A stretch of DNA of 64,000 nt from JABMRW01 sp964396965 (GTDB lineage: Bacteria > Chloroflexota > Dehalococcoidia > Dehalococcoidales > BS750m-G39). The translations under genes were made by a program, and so were the position numbers. Within the stretch, counting starts at the first letter, position 1, and every line of letters begins with the position of its first letter. A model generated the notes under the pieces. The model did no database searches. It was not told where the DNA came from and worked only from the letters and a program-made list of their open reading frames with translations. The stretch lies in assembly GCA_964396965.1 (NCBI GenBank), contig CAYNGD010000008.1:9204-73203 (forward strand), given 5' to 3'. Shown here piece after piece: positions 15,819 through 24,644 of this stretch.

Positions 15819-17243
15819 ATGAAGGCAGCCGAACAGCCACCATTGGAAGAGAGGGTCTTTGATTTTATCCGGCAGCACCGCCTGCTACCGGCCGGCCGGA
15901 AGCTGGTGGTGGCGGTGTCGGGCGGGGCGGACTCGGTCTGCCTTTTGCATATACTGGCCAGCCTTAAAAAAAGGCTGAGGCTAAACCTGCATATCGCCCA
16001 CCTCGATCACCAGCTGCGGGGGGCTGAGGCAAAAGCCGACGCCGAATATGTCGCCGATTTGGCCCGAAAGCTGGGCATCCCGGCCACCATAGAGCGGCGT
16101 GAGGTAAGGGGCTACCAGAAAGAGAAGCGCCTCTCGCTGGAAGAGGCTGCCCGCGAGGTGAGGTACCGCTTCCTGGCCGAGGTGGCCGGGGCTGCTGGAG
16201 CCAGAAGGGTGGCGGTGGGGCACACCCGCGACGATCATATCGAGACGATACTGATGCACCTCATCCGGGGGGCGGGCACCAGGGGGTTGCGGGGACTGCA
16301 GCCGGCCACCGAGTGGCCGGCAAAAGACGGAAAGTTAATCGTCATAAGGCCACTGCTGGAGGTAAGCCACCAGGAAACGGAGGACTACTGCCGCCAGCAC
16401 CGTCTCGCCCCCCGCCTGGACGCCTCCAACCTCTCCCTGTCGCCGCTGCGTAACCGCATCCGCCGGCAGCTTCTACCCCTCCTCCAGGGCTATAACCCCG
16501 GAATTGCCGAGGCCCTGCTGCGTACCGGGCGCATCGCCGACGACGACATCGATTTCCTGGATAGAGAGACCGCCCGGCGGTGGCATAAAATCGCCCGGAA
16601 AGAGGGGGAAGCCGTTATCCTGGACAGGCTAAAGTTTGACCAACTGCCCCAAACATTAAAGCGCTACCTGCTCCGAAGCGGGGCGGAGAAGCTGCTGGGC
16701 AGCGCCAAGGACATTGAGATGAGGCACATCGAGGAGATGATGGCGCTGCTGGGCAGTCCGGCGGGGAAAAGGCTCAGCCTGCCCGGTGGTTTAAGCTTTA
16801 TCACCGGCTACGATAGCTACATATTGACCACAGATTTGGCCGCATTATCCCCCCTCCCCGAGTTAGAAGGCGAGACTAAGCTCAATATCCCCGGCCAGAC
16901 TAGGCTTTCCGGCTGGCGCGTAGAGGCGGCCATCACAGAGCCGCAAAAGGTGGCCGAGAAAGGCGACTTCACCGCCCACCTTGATTTTTCCAAGACCGGC
17001 GACAGGCTGACGGTGCGGGCACGCCGGCGGGGGGACAAATTTCAGCCGCTGGGCTTGCCTCAATCCAAGAAGCTGGGGGAGTTTATGATAGACGCCAGGA
17101 TTCCCCAAACCTGGCGCAAAAATATACCCATCGTCGGCTCAACAGGGCAAATCGTCTGGGTAGTCGGCTGGCGCATCGACGAGCGGGTGAAGGTAACCAA
17201 AAACACCGAGAGGGTTCTGCGTCTGGAATTCAAGCGGGACTAA
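15819..17243 (+). CDS. tilS: tRNA(Ile)-lysidine synthetase
   Basis: Modifies C34 of the AUA-reading tRNA(Ile) to lysidine. The PP-loop ATPase motif SGGADS is at residues 34-39 inside LVVAVSGGADSVCLLHIL, and HLDHQLRG, VGHTRDDHIETILMHLIRGAG and LRNRIRRQLLPLL follow as in the family. The C-terminal TilS domain is present (RARRRGDKFQPLGL, KKLGEFMIDARIP, GWRIDERVKVT). 474 residues is normal for the long form. Essential in most bacteria. Confidence 0.96.
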   Translation: MKAAEQPPLEERVFDFIRQHRLLPAGRKLVVAVSGGADSVCLLHILASLKKRLRLNLHIAHLDHQLRGAEAKADAEYVADLARKLGIPATIERREVRGYQKEKRLSLEEAAREVRYRFLAEVAGAAGARRVAVGHTRDDHIETILMHLIRGAGTRGLRGLQPATEWPAKDGKLIVIRPLLEVSHQETEDYCRQHRLAPRLDASNLSLSPLRNRIRRQLLPLLQGYNPGIAEALLRTGRIADDDIDFLDRETARRWHKIARKEGEAVILDRLKFDQLPQTLKRYLLRSGAEKLLGSAKDIEMRHIEEMMALLGSPAGKRLSLPGGLSFITGYDSYILTTDLAALSPLPELEGETKLNIPGQTRLSGWRVEAAITEPQKVAEKGDFTAHLDFSKTGDRLTVRARRRGDKFQPLGLPQSKKLGEFMIDARIPQTWRKNIPIVGSTGQIVWVVGWRIDERVKVTKNTERVLRLEFKRD

Positions 17244-17264
17244 AACAGCCGGGGAAATAGCAAA

Positions 17265-17954
17265 ATGACCGAGGAAAAGGAACATACCGAACTAAATATA
17301 AAAAAGTGGGACTTGAGGGCGGAAACCTATGACGAAAGACGCTTCAACTATTTCCGCTTCATGCAAAAGAGACTGGTCTCTCTATTAGAGCCGAAGGAGA
17401 ACCAGCATCTTCTTGACCTCGGTTGCGGCACCGGTTGGGCGGTACGCTACGCCGCCCGCCTGGTTAATGAACAGGGAGAATTCTACGGCATTGACATTTC
17501 CCCCAAAATGATTGAGAAGGCAAGAACAAGCTCTGCCGATTATCAGAACGTCCATTTTTATCAGGCCAGTGCCGATCAGCTCCCTTTTGAGGATAACTTC
17601 TTTGATTTCATTATCTGCTCTAATTCATTTCACCATTACTTCAGTCCCGACAGAGTATTGAGCGAGGCGTTCCGGGTTTTGAAGCCTGAGGGCAGAATCT
17701 ACATTATGGACCCCACTGCCGACGGACCCATTATGAAAATGATTGATAAATGGACTAAAAAGAAAGACCCCGCACATGTGAAATTGTATAGCACCAAAGA
17801 GTATCGCGAGCTCTTTGTCGGAGCCGGCCTAAACTATATTAGCAGCAAATTGATTACGCCGCCGCTGAAGATCCACATCGCCGAAAAACGGCAGCCTAAA
17901 CTGGTTCCACCCCAGCAGACTCCCCCCAGCGAAGCCATAAAGCCCCGGCGGTGA
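17265..17954 (+). CDS. Class I SAM-dependent methyltransferase
   Basis: 229 residues. Motif I is LLDLGCGTGWAVRYAARL (~residues 48-65), with the acidic end of strand 2 in FYGIDISPKM and motif post-I ADQLPFEDNFFDFIICSNSFHH. This is the Methyltransf_11/UbiE-like group; the substrate is unknown. The gene is AT-richer than tilS before it. Its C-terminal ~20 residues (Pro- and Lys/Arg-rich) are encoded in a 59-base tail-to-tail overlap with the membrane protein gene on the other strand, which suggests that the end was extended by loss of an earlier stop. Confidence 0.85.
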   Translation: MTEEKEHTELNIKKWDLRAETYDERRFNYFRFMQKRLVSLLEPKENQHLLDLGCGTGWAVRYAARLVNEQGEFYGIDISPKMIEKARTSSADYQNVHFYQASADQLPFEDNFFDFIICSNSFHHYFSPDRVLSEAFRVLKPEGRIYIMDPTADGPIMKMIDKWTKKKDPAHVKLYSTKEYRELFVGAGLNYISSKLITPPLKIHIAEKRQPKLVPPQQTPPSEAIKPRR

Positions 17955-18687
17955 CCACCACCGCTATCGCCGCCACCTCAATTTCCACGGTGACTACGGT
18001 TAAATAGCCGGTATAAAGCAGAACCGCGCTGTAGTTCAGGAAGGCGTGCAGGACGGCGGCTATCAGGTAGAACTGCCATCCCCAGCCCTTGGCCAGACCC
18101 CAGCCGGCTATTGCCGAAAAAGCGATATGGGCGGCTATGGTAAAGAACCTTTCCCAGAACGGGGCCAGCGCTATCAGCCCGCTGCTCTGCACTGTTGCCC
18201 AGCCCCAGCCCGAGATAAAGACATTATTATGCACCCACACCACCTCAAGGAGGCCCAGGCCGAGCCCGGCCACCGCCCCGAGGGCCAGCCCTAACCTGGG
18301 GGTAATCTTCCTGCCCTTGCGCCACCAGACGACGACCACCGGCACCAGCTTTGAGCCCTCCTGGACCAGGCCAGTGAGGAGTATCCCCGGTATGCCCATG
18401 AACAGGATCAGGCTCTGGTAGGTCTGCATGCCAAAGCGACCAACCAGAAAGTTGCCGGTCAGCTGCTGGAGGGGAATCTGAATAAACGAAACCGCTATCC
18501 AGCTCAGGATGGCGCTGCCAGCCAGGACCGCCCAGGCCCAGGGTTTCCAGAGGATAGGCGTCCAGTAGGCAGTAAACCAGACGGCGCCGAAGGCAAAAGC
18601 CAGACCGATGCTCAAAAGTGCCTGTTGCCACAGGAGGCCATGATAGACAAACCCGGAGAGGAAAAAGTTGACCATCAGTGTCAGCAT
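17896..18687 (-). CDS. Polytopic membrane protein, PrsW/YhfC-like intramembrane protease
   Basis: 263 residues with about seven or eight hydrophobic segments. The pattern GLVQEGSKLVPVVVVWW, GLGLGLLEVVWVHNN and FFTIAAHIAFSAIAGWG resembles the glutamate and histidine motifs of PrsW/YhfC-type intramembrane proteases, but the usual EExxK is only partly kept (QEGSK). It follows the PncA-PncB fusion by 13 bases with AAGGAGG before its ATG and so belongs to the purF operon. Substrate and function are unknown; a non-protease member of the fold cannot be excluded. Confidence 0.55.
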   Translation of the reverse strand: MLTLMVNFFLSGFVYHGLLWQQALLSIGLAFAFGAVWFTAYWTPILWKPWAWAVLAGSAILSWIAVSFIQIPLQQLTGNFLVGRFGMQTYQSLILFMGIPGILLTGLVQEGSKLVPVVVVWWRKGRKITPRLGLALGAVAGLGLGLLEVVWVHNNVFISGWGWATVQSSGLIALAPFWERFFTIAAHIAFSAIAGWGLAKGWGWQFYLIAAVLHAFLNYSAVLLYTGYLTVVTVEIEVAAIAVVVTAGALWLRWGESAGVEPV

Positions 18688-18700
18688 GAGTCCCTCCTTT

Positions 18701-20230
18701 TCACTTTATCCGCTTGAGCCTAGGGTTGGGGGTAATGCCGGGAATCCGGCCCCGCTTGGCTATCGGCTTGCCGGCTACCTCATGCAGGTCAGCGGTGATA
18801 TCGATAGGCTTGGCCCCGGTGATATAGCTGCCGACGCCAAAACCGTCCACCGGCGCTCCCGCCTCGACGAACTGCCTGATTCTCTCCACGCTCACGCCGC
18901 CGCTGACGAAAATCTTGACCTTCTTGAAACCGGCCAGGTCGAGCCGCGCCCTGACCTCCTTGACCAGGGCCGGGGTAACCCGCCCCCGCTCGGAAGGGGT
19001 GTCCAGACGGACGCTGTCCAGCCTGTCGCCCAGCGCCTTAGCCACCAGCACCGACTCCTCGGCCTCGTCCTTGAAGGTATCCACCAGGGAAACGCGGGGG
19101 ATACCCTTGGGCATATGCTTATCAAAGGCCAGGGTGGCCTTGACCGTGTCCCCGATGACCAGAATCAGGGCGTGGGGTATCGTCCCCGCCGGCTCGATGC
19201 CGGCCAGCTTGGCCCCGGCCACGCTGGAGCAACCGGCGCAGCCGCCAACGATAGCCGAATAGTCCATTATACCGGCTATGGCCGGATAGACATGGCGGGC
19301 GCCGAAGCTGACCACGGGTATCCCCTGGGCGGCCTCGACGCACTCGCGGGCGGCGGTAGCCCAGGCGCTGCAGTGGGCCAGGATGCCGTCTATGGCCGTC
19401 TCGTAGAGGCTGTAGCTCTGGTAGGGGGCGGTGACGCGCAGCACCACATCCTTCTCACTGATGCTGTCACCGTCGGCCAGCGCCCAGACCTCACTTTTAT
19501 CTTTAGGCAAAACCCGGGCTAGTAGCGCCTTGACCTCCTCCATGCCGCAGAGCACCCCGGCCCGGCTGGCGAAGAACTCCATTGTCGCCACCGGGTTAAG
19601 CCCCTCAGCGCGCAGCACCTCAAGGGTGCGGGAGAAATAGACATCGGCCGTCTCACCGGAGAGGACAGCTTCTGATGGCTCGAATTTAGCCTTCTTAGGC
19701 GGCTTAGCCGCCGGGCTGGTCAGCCTGGCCCCCAGCACCCTCTCCATATGCCCCAGGGCGAAGTGGTGGGCCGCCTCGTCGGAGGAGGCAACACTGTCAA
19801 CCGGCACCTCCACCCTGTAGTCGCGGTTGCGGGCGTCGGAGACGGTGTGGCAGACGCAGATTTCGGTGCAGACACCGCAGACAATCAGCTTATCCGGCCC
19901 TAACTTTTTAAGCTTCTCCTCAAGGCTGGTACCAAAAAAGGCGCTGTAACGCCTCTTTGGGATTACTTCACCCTGGTATTTGGCCAGTTCGGGGATGACC
20001 TCGGCCTCGGCGGTGCCCTCGATGCAGTGGGGAGGGAACTGCTGGAACTCCTCGTCATCAGGGGCGTGGTGGTCGCAGACGAAGAATACCTTAGAGCCCT
20101 TAGCCAGTTCCCTCTCCAGCAGGCGCTGGACATTAGGGATGATGTGCCGGGCCCTCTCCCCGCAGTAGAGGGGATATTCCTCCTCCATAAAGCCCCTGAC
20201 CATATCTATCACCAGAACGGCGTTAGCCAT
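18701..20230 (-). CDS. Nicotinamidase-nicotinate phosphoribosyltransferase fusion (PncA-PncB)
   Basis: A 509-residue two-domain protein. Residues ~1-180 are an isochorismatase-fold nicotinamidase with catalytic triad candidates D9 (VLVIDM), K92 (PKRRYSAFFG) and C125 (CGVCTEICVCHTV). Residues ~200-500 are a nicotinate phosphoribosyltransferase, with TMEFFASRAGVLCG, VVSFGARHVYPAIAG, SLVDTFKDEAEES and the phosphate-binding VSGGVSVERIRQF and GFGVGSYI. Together they would convert nicotinamide to nicotinate and then, with PRPP, to nicotinate mononucleotide for NAD salvage. The ATG has AGGAGG upstream. It lies behind purF-purM-purH, which draw on the same PRPP pool. Confidence 0.88.
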   Translation of the reverse strand: MANAVLVIDMVRGFMEEEYPLYCGERARHIIPNVQRLLERELAKGSKVFFVCDHHAPDDEEFQQFPPHCIEGTAEAEVIPELAKYQGEVIPKRRYSAFFGTSLEEKLKKLGPDKLIVCGVCTEICVCHTVSDARNRDYRVEVPVDSVASSDEAAHHFALGHMERVLGARLTSPAAKPPKKAKFEPSEAVLSGETADVYFSRTLEVLRAEGLNPVATMEFFASRAGVLCGMEEVKALLARVLPKDKSEVWALADGDSISEKDVVLRVTAPYQSYSLYETAIDGILAHCSAWATAARECVEAAQGIPVVSFGARHVYPAIAGIMDYSAIVGGCAGCSSVAGAKLAGIEPAGTIPHALILVIGDTVKATLAFDKHMPKGIPRVSLVDTFKDEAEESVLVAKALGDRLDSVRLDTPSERGRVTPALVKEVRARLDLAGFKKVKIFVSGGVSVERIRQFVEAGAPVDGFGVGSYITGAKPIDITADLHEVAGKPIAKRGRIPGITPNPRLKRIK

Positions 20231-20247
20231 CGTTTTCCTCCTGGCCT

Positions 20248-20556
20248 CTACGGCTCCAGCATCTCCAGATATTTTATATAGTCTTTGAGAAGGGACGTTG
20301 TCTTATCAATATCCCTTTTATTGAGGGCATCCAGCGCCTCCTGCAAGACCTGGACCTCCGAGTCCAGGCAGGTCCTTATCTCGCAGAAAGTCCCGCAGCA
20401 GGGCTGGATGCCATCGGCGGCCCGCCAGAGCAGCGCCGACTTTATCTCCAGCATCTTCTCCAGCTCCGCCTTTGACTCGTCAAACCTAGCCTGGTCGGCC
20501 AGCTTGTCTATCAGCTTCTCCACCTGCTCTTTAGAGATTATTAACATCTTATCCAT
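20248..20556 (-). CDS. Small Cys-containing protein of unknown function
   Basis: 102 residues, predicted largely helical, acidic. The only notable motif is a cysteine cluster CCGTFCEIRTC near residue 54-64, which could bind a metal or form disulfides. No family is recognised. It lies directly between purH (4 bases) and the PncA-PncB gene (17 bases) on the same strand, so it is very likely expressed. A second in-frame ATG three codons in could be the true start. Confidence 0.6.
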   Translation of the reverse strand: MDKMLIISKEQVEKLIDKLADQARFDESKAELEKMLEIKSALLWRAADGIQPCCGTFCEIRTCLDSEVQVLQEALDALNKRDIDKTTSLLKDYIKYLEMLEP

Positions 20557-20560
20557 CAGT

Positions 20561-22105
20561 CTAATGCCTGAAGTGCCTTTCGCCGGTAAAGACCATAGCG
20601 ATGTTAGACTTATCAGCCGCCTTGATTGAGTCTTCGTCCCGAATCGAGCCGCCGGGCTGGACGATAGCGGTTACCCCGGCCTCAGCCGCCGCCTCGACGA
20701 CATCGGAGAAGGGGAACATGGCGTCCGAGGCCAGGACGCTGCCCTTGACCTTATCCCCGGCCTTGTTGATGGCTATCTGGGCGCTGATGATTCGGCTGGG
20801 CTGTCCCGCCCCCATCCCCAAAAGCGTCTTATCCTTGGCCAGCACGATGGCGTTGGACTTGATGTGCTTGACCGCCCTCCAGGCGAAGAGCAGGTCTCTG
20901 GTCTCCTCCGGCGTGGGCGGGCGTTTAGTCACCGTTTTCAGGTTGACCTTCGTCTCCGGCACCGAGTCAGATTTCTGGACGAGGAAGCCGCCCTTCACCC
21001 GGCGGAAATCTAGGTAGCCCGCCGGCGCTTTACCATAGTCCGGCGGCAGGGGGGTTAGCAGAATTCTTAAGTCCTTCTTGCGCTGGAGCAGCTTTAACGC
21101 CTCTTGCTCGTATCCCGGGGCGATGACTATCTCGTAGAAGACCGGCTTCATCGCTTCAGCCATGGCCAGCGTAATTGTCCGGTTTGAGGCGACAATGCCG
21201 CCGAAGGCGGCCACTGAGTCGCCACTGAAGGCGCGCCGGTAGGCCTCGGCGATATCGTCGTAGCTGGCCAGCCCGCAGGGGTTGGTATGCTTGACAACGG
21301 CCACCGTGGGCGCGGCGAAGTCAGTCACCGCCCCCCAGGCGGCGTCGGCATCCAGAATATTGTTAAAGGAAAGCTCCTTGCCCCCCAGCTGCTCCGCCCA
21401 GGTGATGCCGGTGTCCACCGCCCCACCCACCGCCGGCTCGGCGTAGAAGGCGGCGGGCTGGTGGGGGTTCTCACCGTAGCGGAGGCCGTAGCGTTTCTTG
21501 AGGGCGATGGTCATATCCTCAGGGAAGCCCTCCATATCTTTCCTGAGATACCGGGCGATGGCGGTGTCATAGACCGCGGTGTGCTGGAAGGCCTTCTGCG
21601 CCAGCCTCTTGCGCTCAGGCATGTCAAGGCCTCCACCTTTTAGCTTTTCCAGTACCAGCGGATAATCGGCGGGGTCAACCACCACGATGACGCTGAGGAA
21701 GTTCTTGGCGGCCGCTCGGATCATGGTCGGCCCGCCGATGTCGATATTCTCCAGCGCCTCGTCGAGAGTAGCCCCCTCCTTGGCTACCGTCCGGACGAAG
21801 GGATAGAGGTTGACCGCCACCAGGTCGATCTCTTCGATTTTATGCTTTTTCAGCTCCTCCATGTGGGCGGCTATCTTGCGGTTGGCCAAGATGCCGCCGT
21901 GGACCACCGGGTGCAGCGTCTTCACCCGCCCGTCCAGAATCTCGGGAAAGCCGGTAATCTCGGAGATGCTCTTTACCGGAACTTTAGCTTCGGCCAGCGC
22001 CTTCTTGGTGCCGCCGGTGGAGAACACCTCAAAGCCGAGCTGGCTCAAGCCCCTGGCGAAATCGGCCACCCCTGTTTTATCCGAGACACTGACAATAGCT
22101 CGCAT
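20561..22105 (-). CDS. purH: Bifunctional AICAR transformylase/IMP cyclohydrolase
   Basis: Catalyses the last two steps of IMP synthesis. The N-terminal MGS-like cyclohydrolase domain starts MRAIVSVSDKTGVADFARGL and has STGGTKKAL and TGFPEILDGRVKTLHP. The C-terminal transformylase domain has RYGENPHQPAAFY, KHTNPCGLA and the catalytic region ending VQPGGSIRDEDSI. ATG 22105 is chosen over the ATG two codons upstream because AAGGAG (22112-22117) then has a 6-base spacing. 514 residues is the family norm. It is third in purF-purM-purH. Confidence 0.97.
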   Translation of the reverse strand: MRAIVSVSDKTGVADFARGLSQLGFEVFSTGGTKKALAEAKVPVKSISEITGFPEILDGRVKTLHPVVHGGILANRKIAAHMEELKKHKIEEIDLVAVNLYPFVRTVAKEGATLDEALENIDIGGPTMIRAAAKNFLSVIVVVDPADYPLVLEKLKGGGLDMPERKRLAQKAFQHTAVYDTAIARYLRKDMEGFPEDMTIALKKRYGLRYGENPHQPAAFYAEPAVGGAVDTGITWAEQLGGKELSFNNILDADAAWGAVTDFAAPTVAVVKHTNPCGLASYDDIAEAYRRAFSGDSVAAFGGIVASNRTITLAMAEAMKPVFYEIVIAPGYEQEALKLLQRKKDLRILLTPLPPDYGKAPAGYLDFRRVKGGFLVQKSDSVPETKVNLKTVTKRPPTPEETRDLLFAWRAVKHIKSNAIVLAKDKTLLGMGAGQPSRIISAQIAINKAGDKVKGSVLASDAMFPFSDVVEAAAEAGVTAIVQPGGSIRDEDSIKAADKSNIAMVFTGERHFRH

Positions 22106-22117
22106 GACCATCTCCTT

Positions 22118-23125
22118 CTAGTTTATAACCACCCTCGCCTTTCCTTTCTGCTTTACCACCTCACCGATAACTTTGGCCTCGGGCAGTGCCCTAGTAATAC
22201 TGGCAACATCGCCCTTAGCACAGATTACAGCCATGCCGATGCCCATATTAAAGACTTTATACATTTCGTCACGGTCAACGTTGCCCCGCTTTTGAATAAG
22301 CTCAAAAATTGGAGGTATCGACCAGCTTTGGCTGTCAAAGTTAGCCGCCAGGCCTTCGGGTAGGACGCGGGGAACATTACCAATGAGGCCGCCGCCGGTG
22401 ATATGGGCCAATCCCTTAACAACCGAAAGCAGCGGCTTAAGCTGGCGGTAGTAGCTGCGGTGGGGCTCCAGAAGCGCCTCGCCCAGGGTGCGGCCCAGCT
22501 CTGGATAGTGTTTGTTCAACACCGCTCTGGTCTCGCCGAAAATCCTCCTGACCAGGGAGTAGCCGTTGGTGTGCAGCCCGCTTGAGGGCAGGCCGATGAT
22601 GGCATCGCCGGCGGCTATCTTCTTCCCCAAGATAATCCCGGACTTTTCCACCACCCCGATAATAAAGCCGACCAGGTCATAGTCCCCGCCGGAATACAGG
22701 CCGGGCATCTCCGCCGTCTCGCCGCCGATGAGGGCGCAGCCGGCCTCAAGACAGGCAGAAGCCAGCCCTTTAGCAATCTCCTCTACCTGCTCCGGGTTCA
22801 GTTTGCCGGCGGCGATATAGTCCAGAAAGAAGAGAGGCTCGGCGCCGCAGCTGAGGATGTCGTTGACGCAGTGATTGACGATATCAATGCCGACGGTGTC
22901 ATGCTTACCCAGCGCCGAGGCCAGCTTGAGCTTGGTGCCCACCCCGTCAACGCTGGAGACCAGAACCGGCTCTCTATAGCCCTTGAACTCAAAGAGCCCG
23001 CCGAAAAAGCCCACGCCGGAGAGGACCTCAGGGCGCTGGGTGGAGCGGGCCTGCCGGGCAATCAGCTCCTTGGCCCTGGCGGCAACCTCAATATCTACCC
23101 CGCTGGCGGCATAGGTCTCTTTAAT
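22118..23125 (-). CDS. purM: Phosphoribosylformylglycinamidine cyclo-ligase (AIR synthetase), apparent ATT start
   Basis: ATP-dependent fifth step of purine synthesis. Motifs include SGVGFFGGLFEF, SSVDGVGTKLKLA, LIGGETAEMPGLY and HITGGGLIGNVPRVLP. The family N-terminus (M)KETYAASGVDI begins exactly at an ATT codon at 23125-23123, which has a perfect AGGAGG at 23134-23139 eight bases upstream. No ATG, GTG or TTG is available nearby; the nearest alternative, TTG 23179, adds 18 residues of non-homologous sequence and has no ribosome-binding site. With the ATT start the protein is 335 residues, the usual size. Confidence 0.93.
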   Translation of the reverse strand: MKETYAASGVDIEVAARAKELIARQARSTQRPEVLSGVGFFGGLFEFKGYREPVLVSSVDGVGTKLKLASALGKHDTVGIDIVNHCVNDILSCGAEPLFFLDYIAAGKLNPEQVEEIAKGLASACLEAGCALIGGETAEMPGLYSGGDYDLVGFIIGVVEKSGIILGKKIAAGDAIIGLPSSGLHTNGYSLVRRIFGETRAVLNKHYPELGRTLGEALLEPHRSYYRQLKPLLSVVKGLAHITGGGLIGNVPRVLPEGLAANFDSQSWSIPPIFELIQKRGNVDRDEMYKVFNMGIGMAVICAKGDVASITRALPEAKVIGEVVKQKGKARVVIN

Positions 23126-23207
23126 CGGCTTGCCCTCCTGATGGTGAAAATAATAACACTTAAGCTGACCCGGACGCAATCACATAAGAAGAGCGGTGTG
23201 CTTAAGG

Positions 23208-24623
23208 CTACTTTATGCCAAAGCGGCTGTAATCGGCCGAGGGCTTGGACTCCAGCGCCAGCTTGTCCATCTCCAGCTGGACCGGAACCGGGTAATCGCC
23301 GGTGAAGCAGGCCAGACAGAAGACATCCCGGGGCAGGCCCACCGCCTTAATCAGCCCGTCGATGCTCAAGTAGCCCAGGGAGTCGGCACCGATAAAGTCC
23401 TTAACCTCGGGCACTGTCTTCCGGGCGGCAATAAGCTCCCAGCGGGTGGCCATGTCTACACCGAAGAAGCAGGGGAAGCGGATGGGCGGGGCACAGATGC
23501 GTACGTGTACCTCTTTAGCCCCCGCTCTCCTCAAGAGCTCAACTATTTTGGGGGTGGTGGTGCCTCGGACAATGCTGTCGTCAATAACCACCAGGCGCTG
23601 GCCGCTCAGCAGCTGGGGGAGGGGGTTAAACTTCAGCTTAACGCCGAGGTCCCTGATGCGCTGGTCGGGCTCGATGAAGGTGCGGCCTACATAGCGGTTC
23701 TTGAGCAGGCCCTCGCAGAGCGGTATCCCCGAATAACGGGAGTAGCCAATAGCGGCGGCGGTCGCCGAATCAGGCACGCCCATAACCAGGTCGGCCTCAA
23801 CCGGGTGCTCCTGGGCCAGAACCTCGCCCATCGCCTGCCGCGCCGGGTAGAGCAGGCGGCTGTTAATCACCGAATCGGGGCGGGCGAAGTAGATATACTC
23901 AAAGATACAGATGGCTTTTCTCTCTATCTCCTCCCGCTCACTCTTGACCCCGTCCTTGGAGATAGAGACAATCTCGCCGGGCTCAATCTCCCTGATGAAA
24001 CTGGCGCCGATATGGTCGAGGGCGCAGCTCTCCGAGGCGATAACCCAGCCGCCGTTGAGCTTACCCAGGCAGAGGGGGCGGACGCCGAAGGGGTCACGAA
24101 CGCCGTAAAGGGTGTCCTCGGTGAGCAGGGCCAGGGAGTAGGCCCCCTGGAGGCGGTGCATGGCGTAGCGTATCCGGTCCTCCCAGCGCTTCTCCGGCGA
24201 GGAGAGGATGAGGTTGGCGATAACCTCGGTATCGGTGGAGGTATTGAAGACATAGCCCTGGTCGGAGAGCTCCTGGTGAAGGTGCTCGGCGTTGACGATG
24301 TTGCCGTTGTGGGCGATAGCGATAGAACTGGAGTCTCTGCCCACCAGAAGGGGCTGGGCGTTGGCCTTGCGGCTGGAGCCCCTGGTGGAGTAGCGGTTGT
24401 GACCGATGGCAAAATCACCGGTAAGCCGGCTTAATGAGGCCTCGTCAAACGCCTGGGAGACCAGTCCCATCCTGGCATCAACCTGGAGCCGATTACCGTC
24501 GCTGGTGGCGATGCCAGCGCTCTCCTGGCCGCGGTGCTGGAGGGCGAACAAAGCAAAAAAGGTAAGCCGAGCTACATCTTCGCCAGGGGCGTAAACACCA
24601 AAAACGCCGCAACTTTCGTGCAA
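23208..24623 (-). CDS. purF: Amidophosphoribosyltransferase
   Basis: Commits PRPP to purine synthesis with glutamine as nitrogen donor. The precursor starts MHESCGVFGVY; cleavage before C5 would expose the catalytic N-terminal Cys. The PRPP loop is RLVVIDDSIVRGTTTPKIV. Cysteines near CFFGVDMATR and in the C-terminal FCLACF are placed to bind the [4Fe-4S] cluster of the oxygen-sensitive Bacillus-type enzyme. Translation starts at TTG 24623. It is first in a six-gene run: purF, purM, purH, a small unknown, the PncA-PncB fusion and a membrane protein. Confidence 0.96.
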   Translation of the reverse strand: MHESCGVFGVYAPGEDVARLTFFALFALQHRGQESAGIATSDGNRLQVDARMGLVSQAFDEASLSRLTGDFAIGHNRYSTRGSSRKANAQPLLVGRDSSSIAIAHNGNIVNAEHLHQELSDQGYVFNTSTDTEVIANLILSSPEKRWEDRIRYAMHRLQGAYSLALLTEDTLYGVRDPFGVRPLCLGKLNGGWVIASESCALDHIGASFIREIEPGEIVSISKDGVKSEREEIERKAICIFEYIYFARPDSVINSRLLYPARQAMGEVLAQEHPVEADLVMGVPDSATAAAIGYSRYSGIPLCEGLLKNRYVGRTFIEPDQRIRDLGVKLKFNPLPQLLSGQRLVVIDDSIVRGTTTPKIVELLRRAGAKEVHVRICAPPIRFPCFFGVDMATRWELIAARKTVPEVKDFIGADSLGYLSIDGLIKAVGLPRDVFCLACFTGDYPVPVQLEMDKLALESKPSADYSRFGIK

Positions 24624-24644
24624 CTCTGCCTGCCTCGCAATTTA

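Noticed and set aside
17896..17954. Frameshift or pseudogene at the methyltransferase/membrane protein overlap
   Set aside because: Both reading frames are intact with normal domain cores; tail-to-tail overlap of two short C-terminal ends is the simpler reading.
23126..23179. TTG 23179 as the purM start
   Set aside because: It lacks a ribosome-binding site and adds 18 residues with no match to the family, whereas the ATT at 23125 has a perfect site and the right N-terminus.
23196..24434. Long plus-strand ORF (412 codons) opposite purF
   Set aside because: It is the complement of a gene with complete PurF motifs; its translation is low-complexity, without domains, and has no ribosome-binding site.
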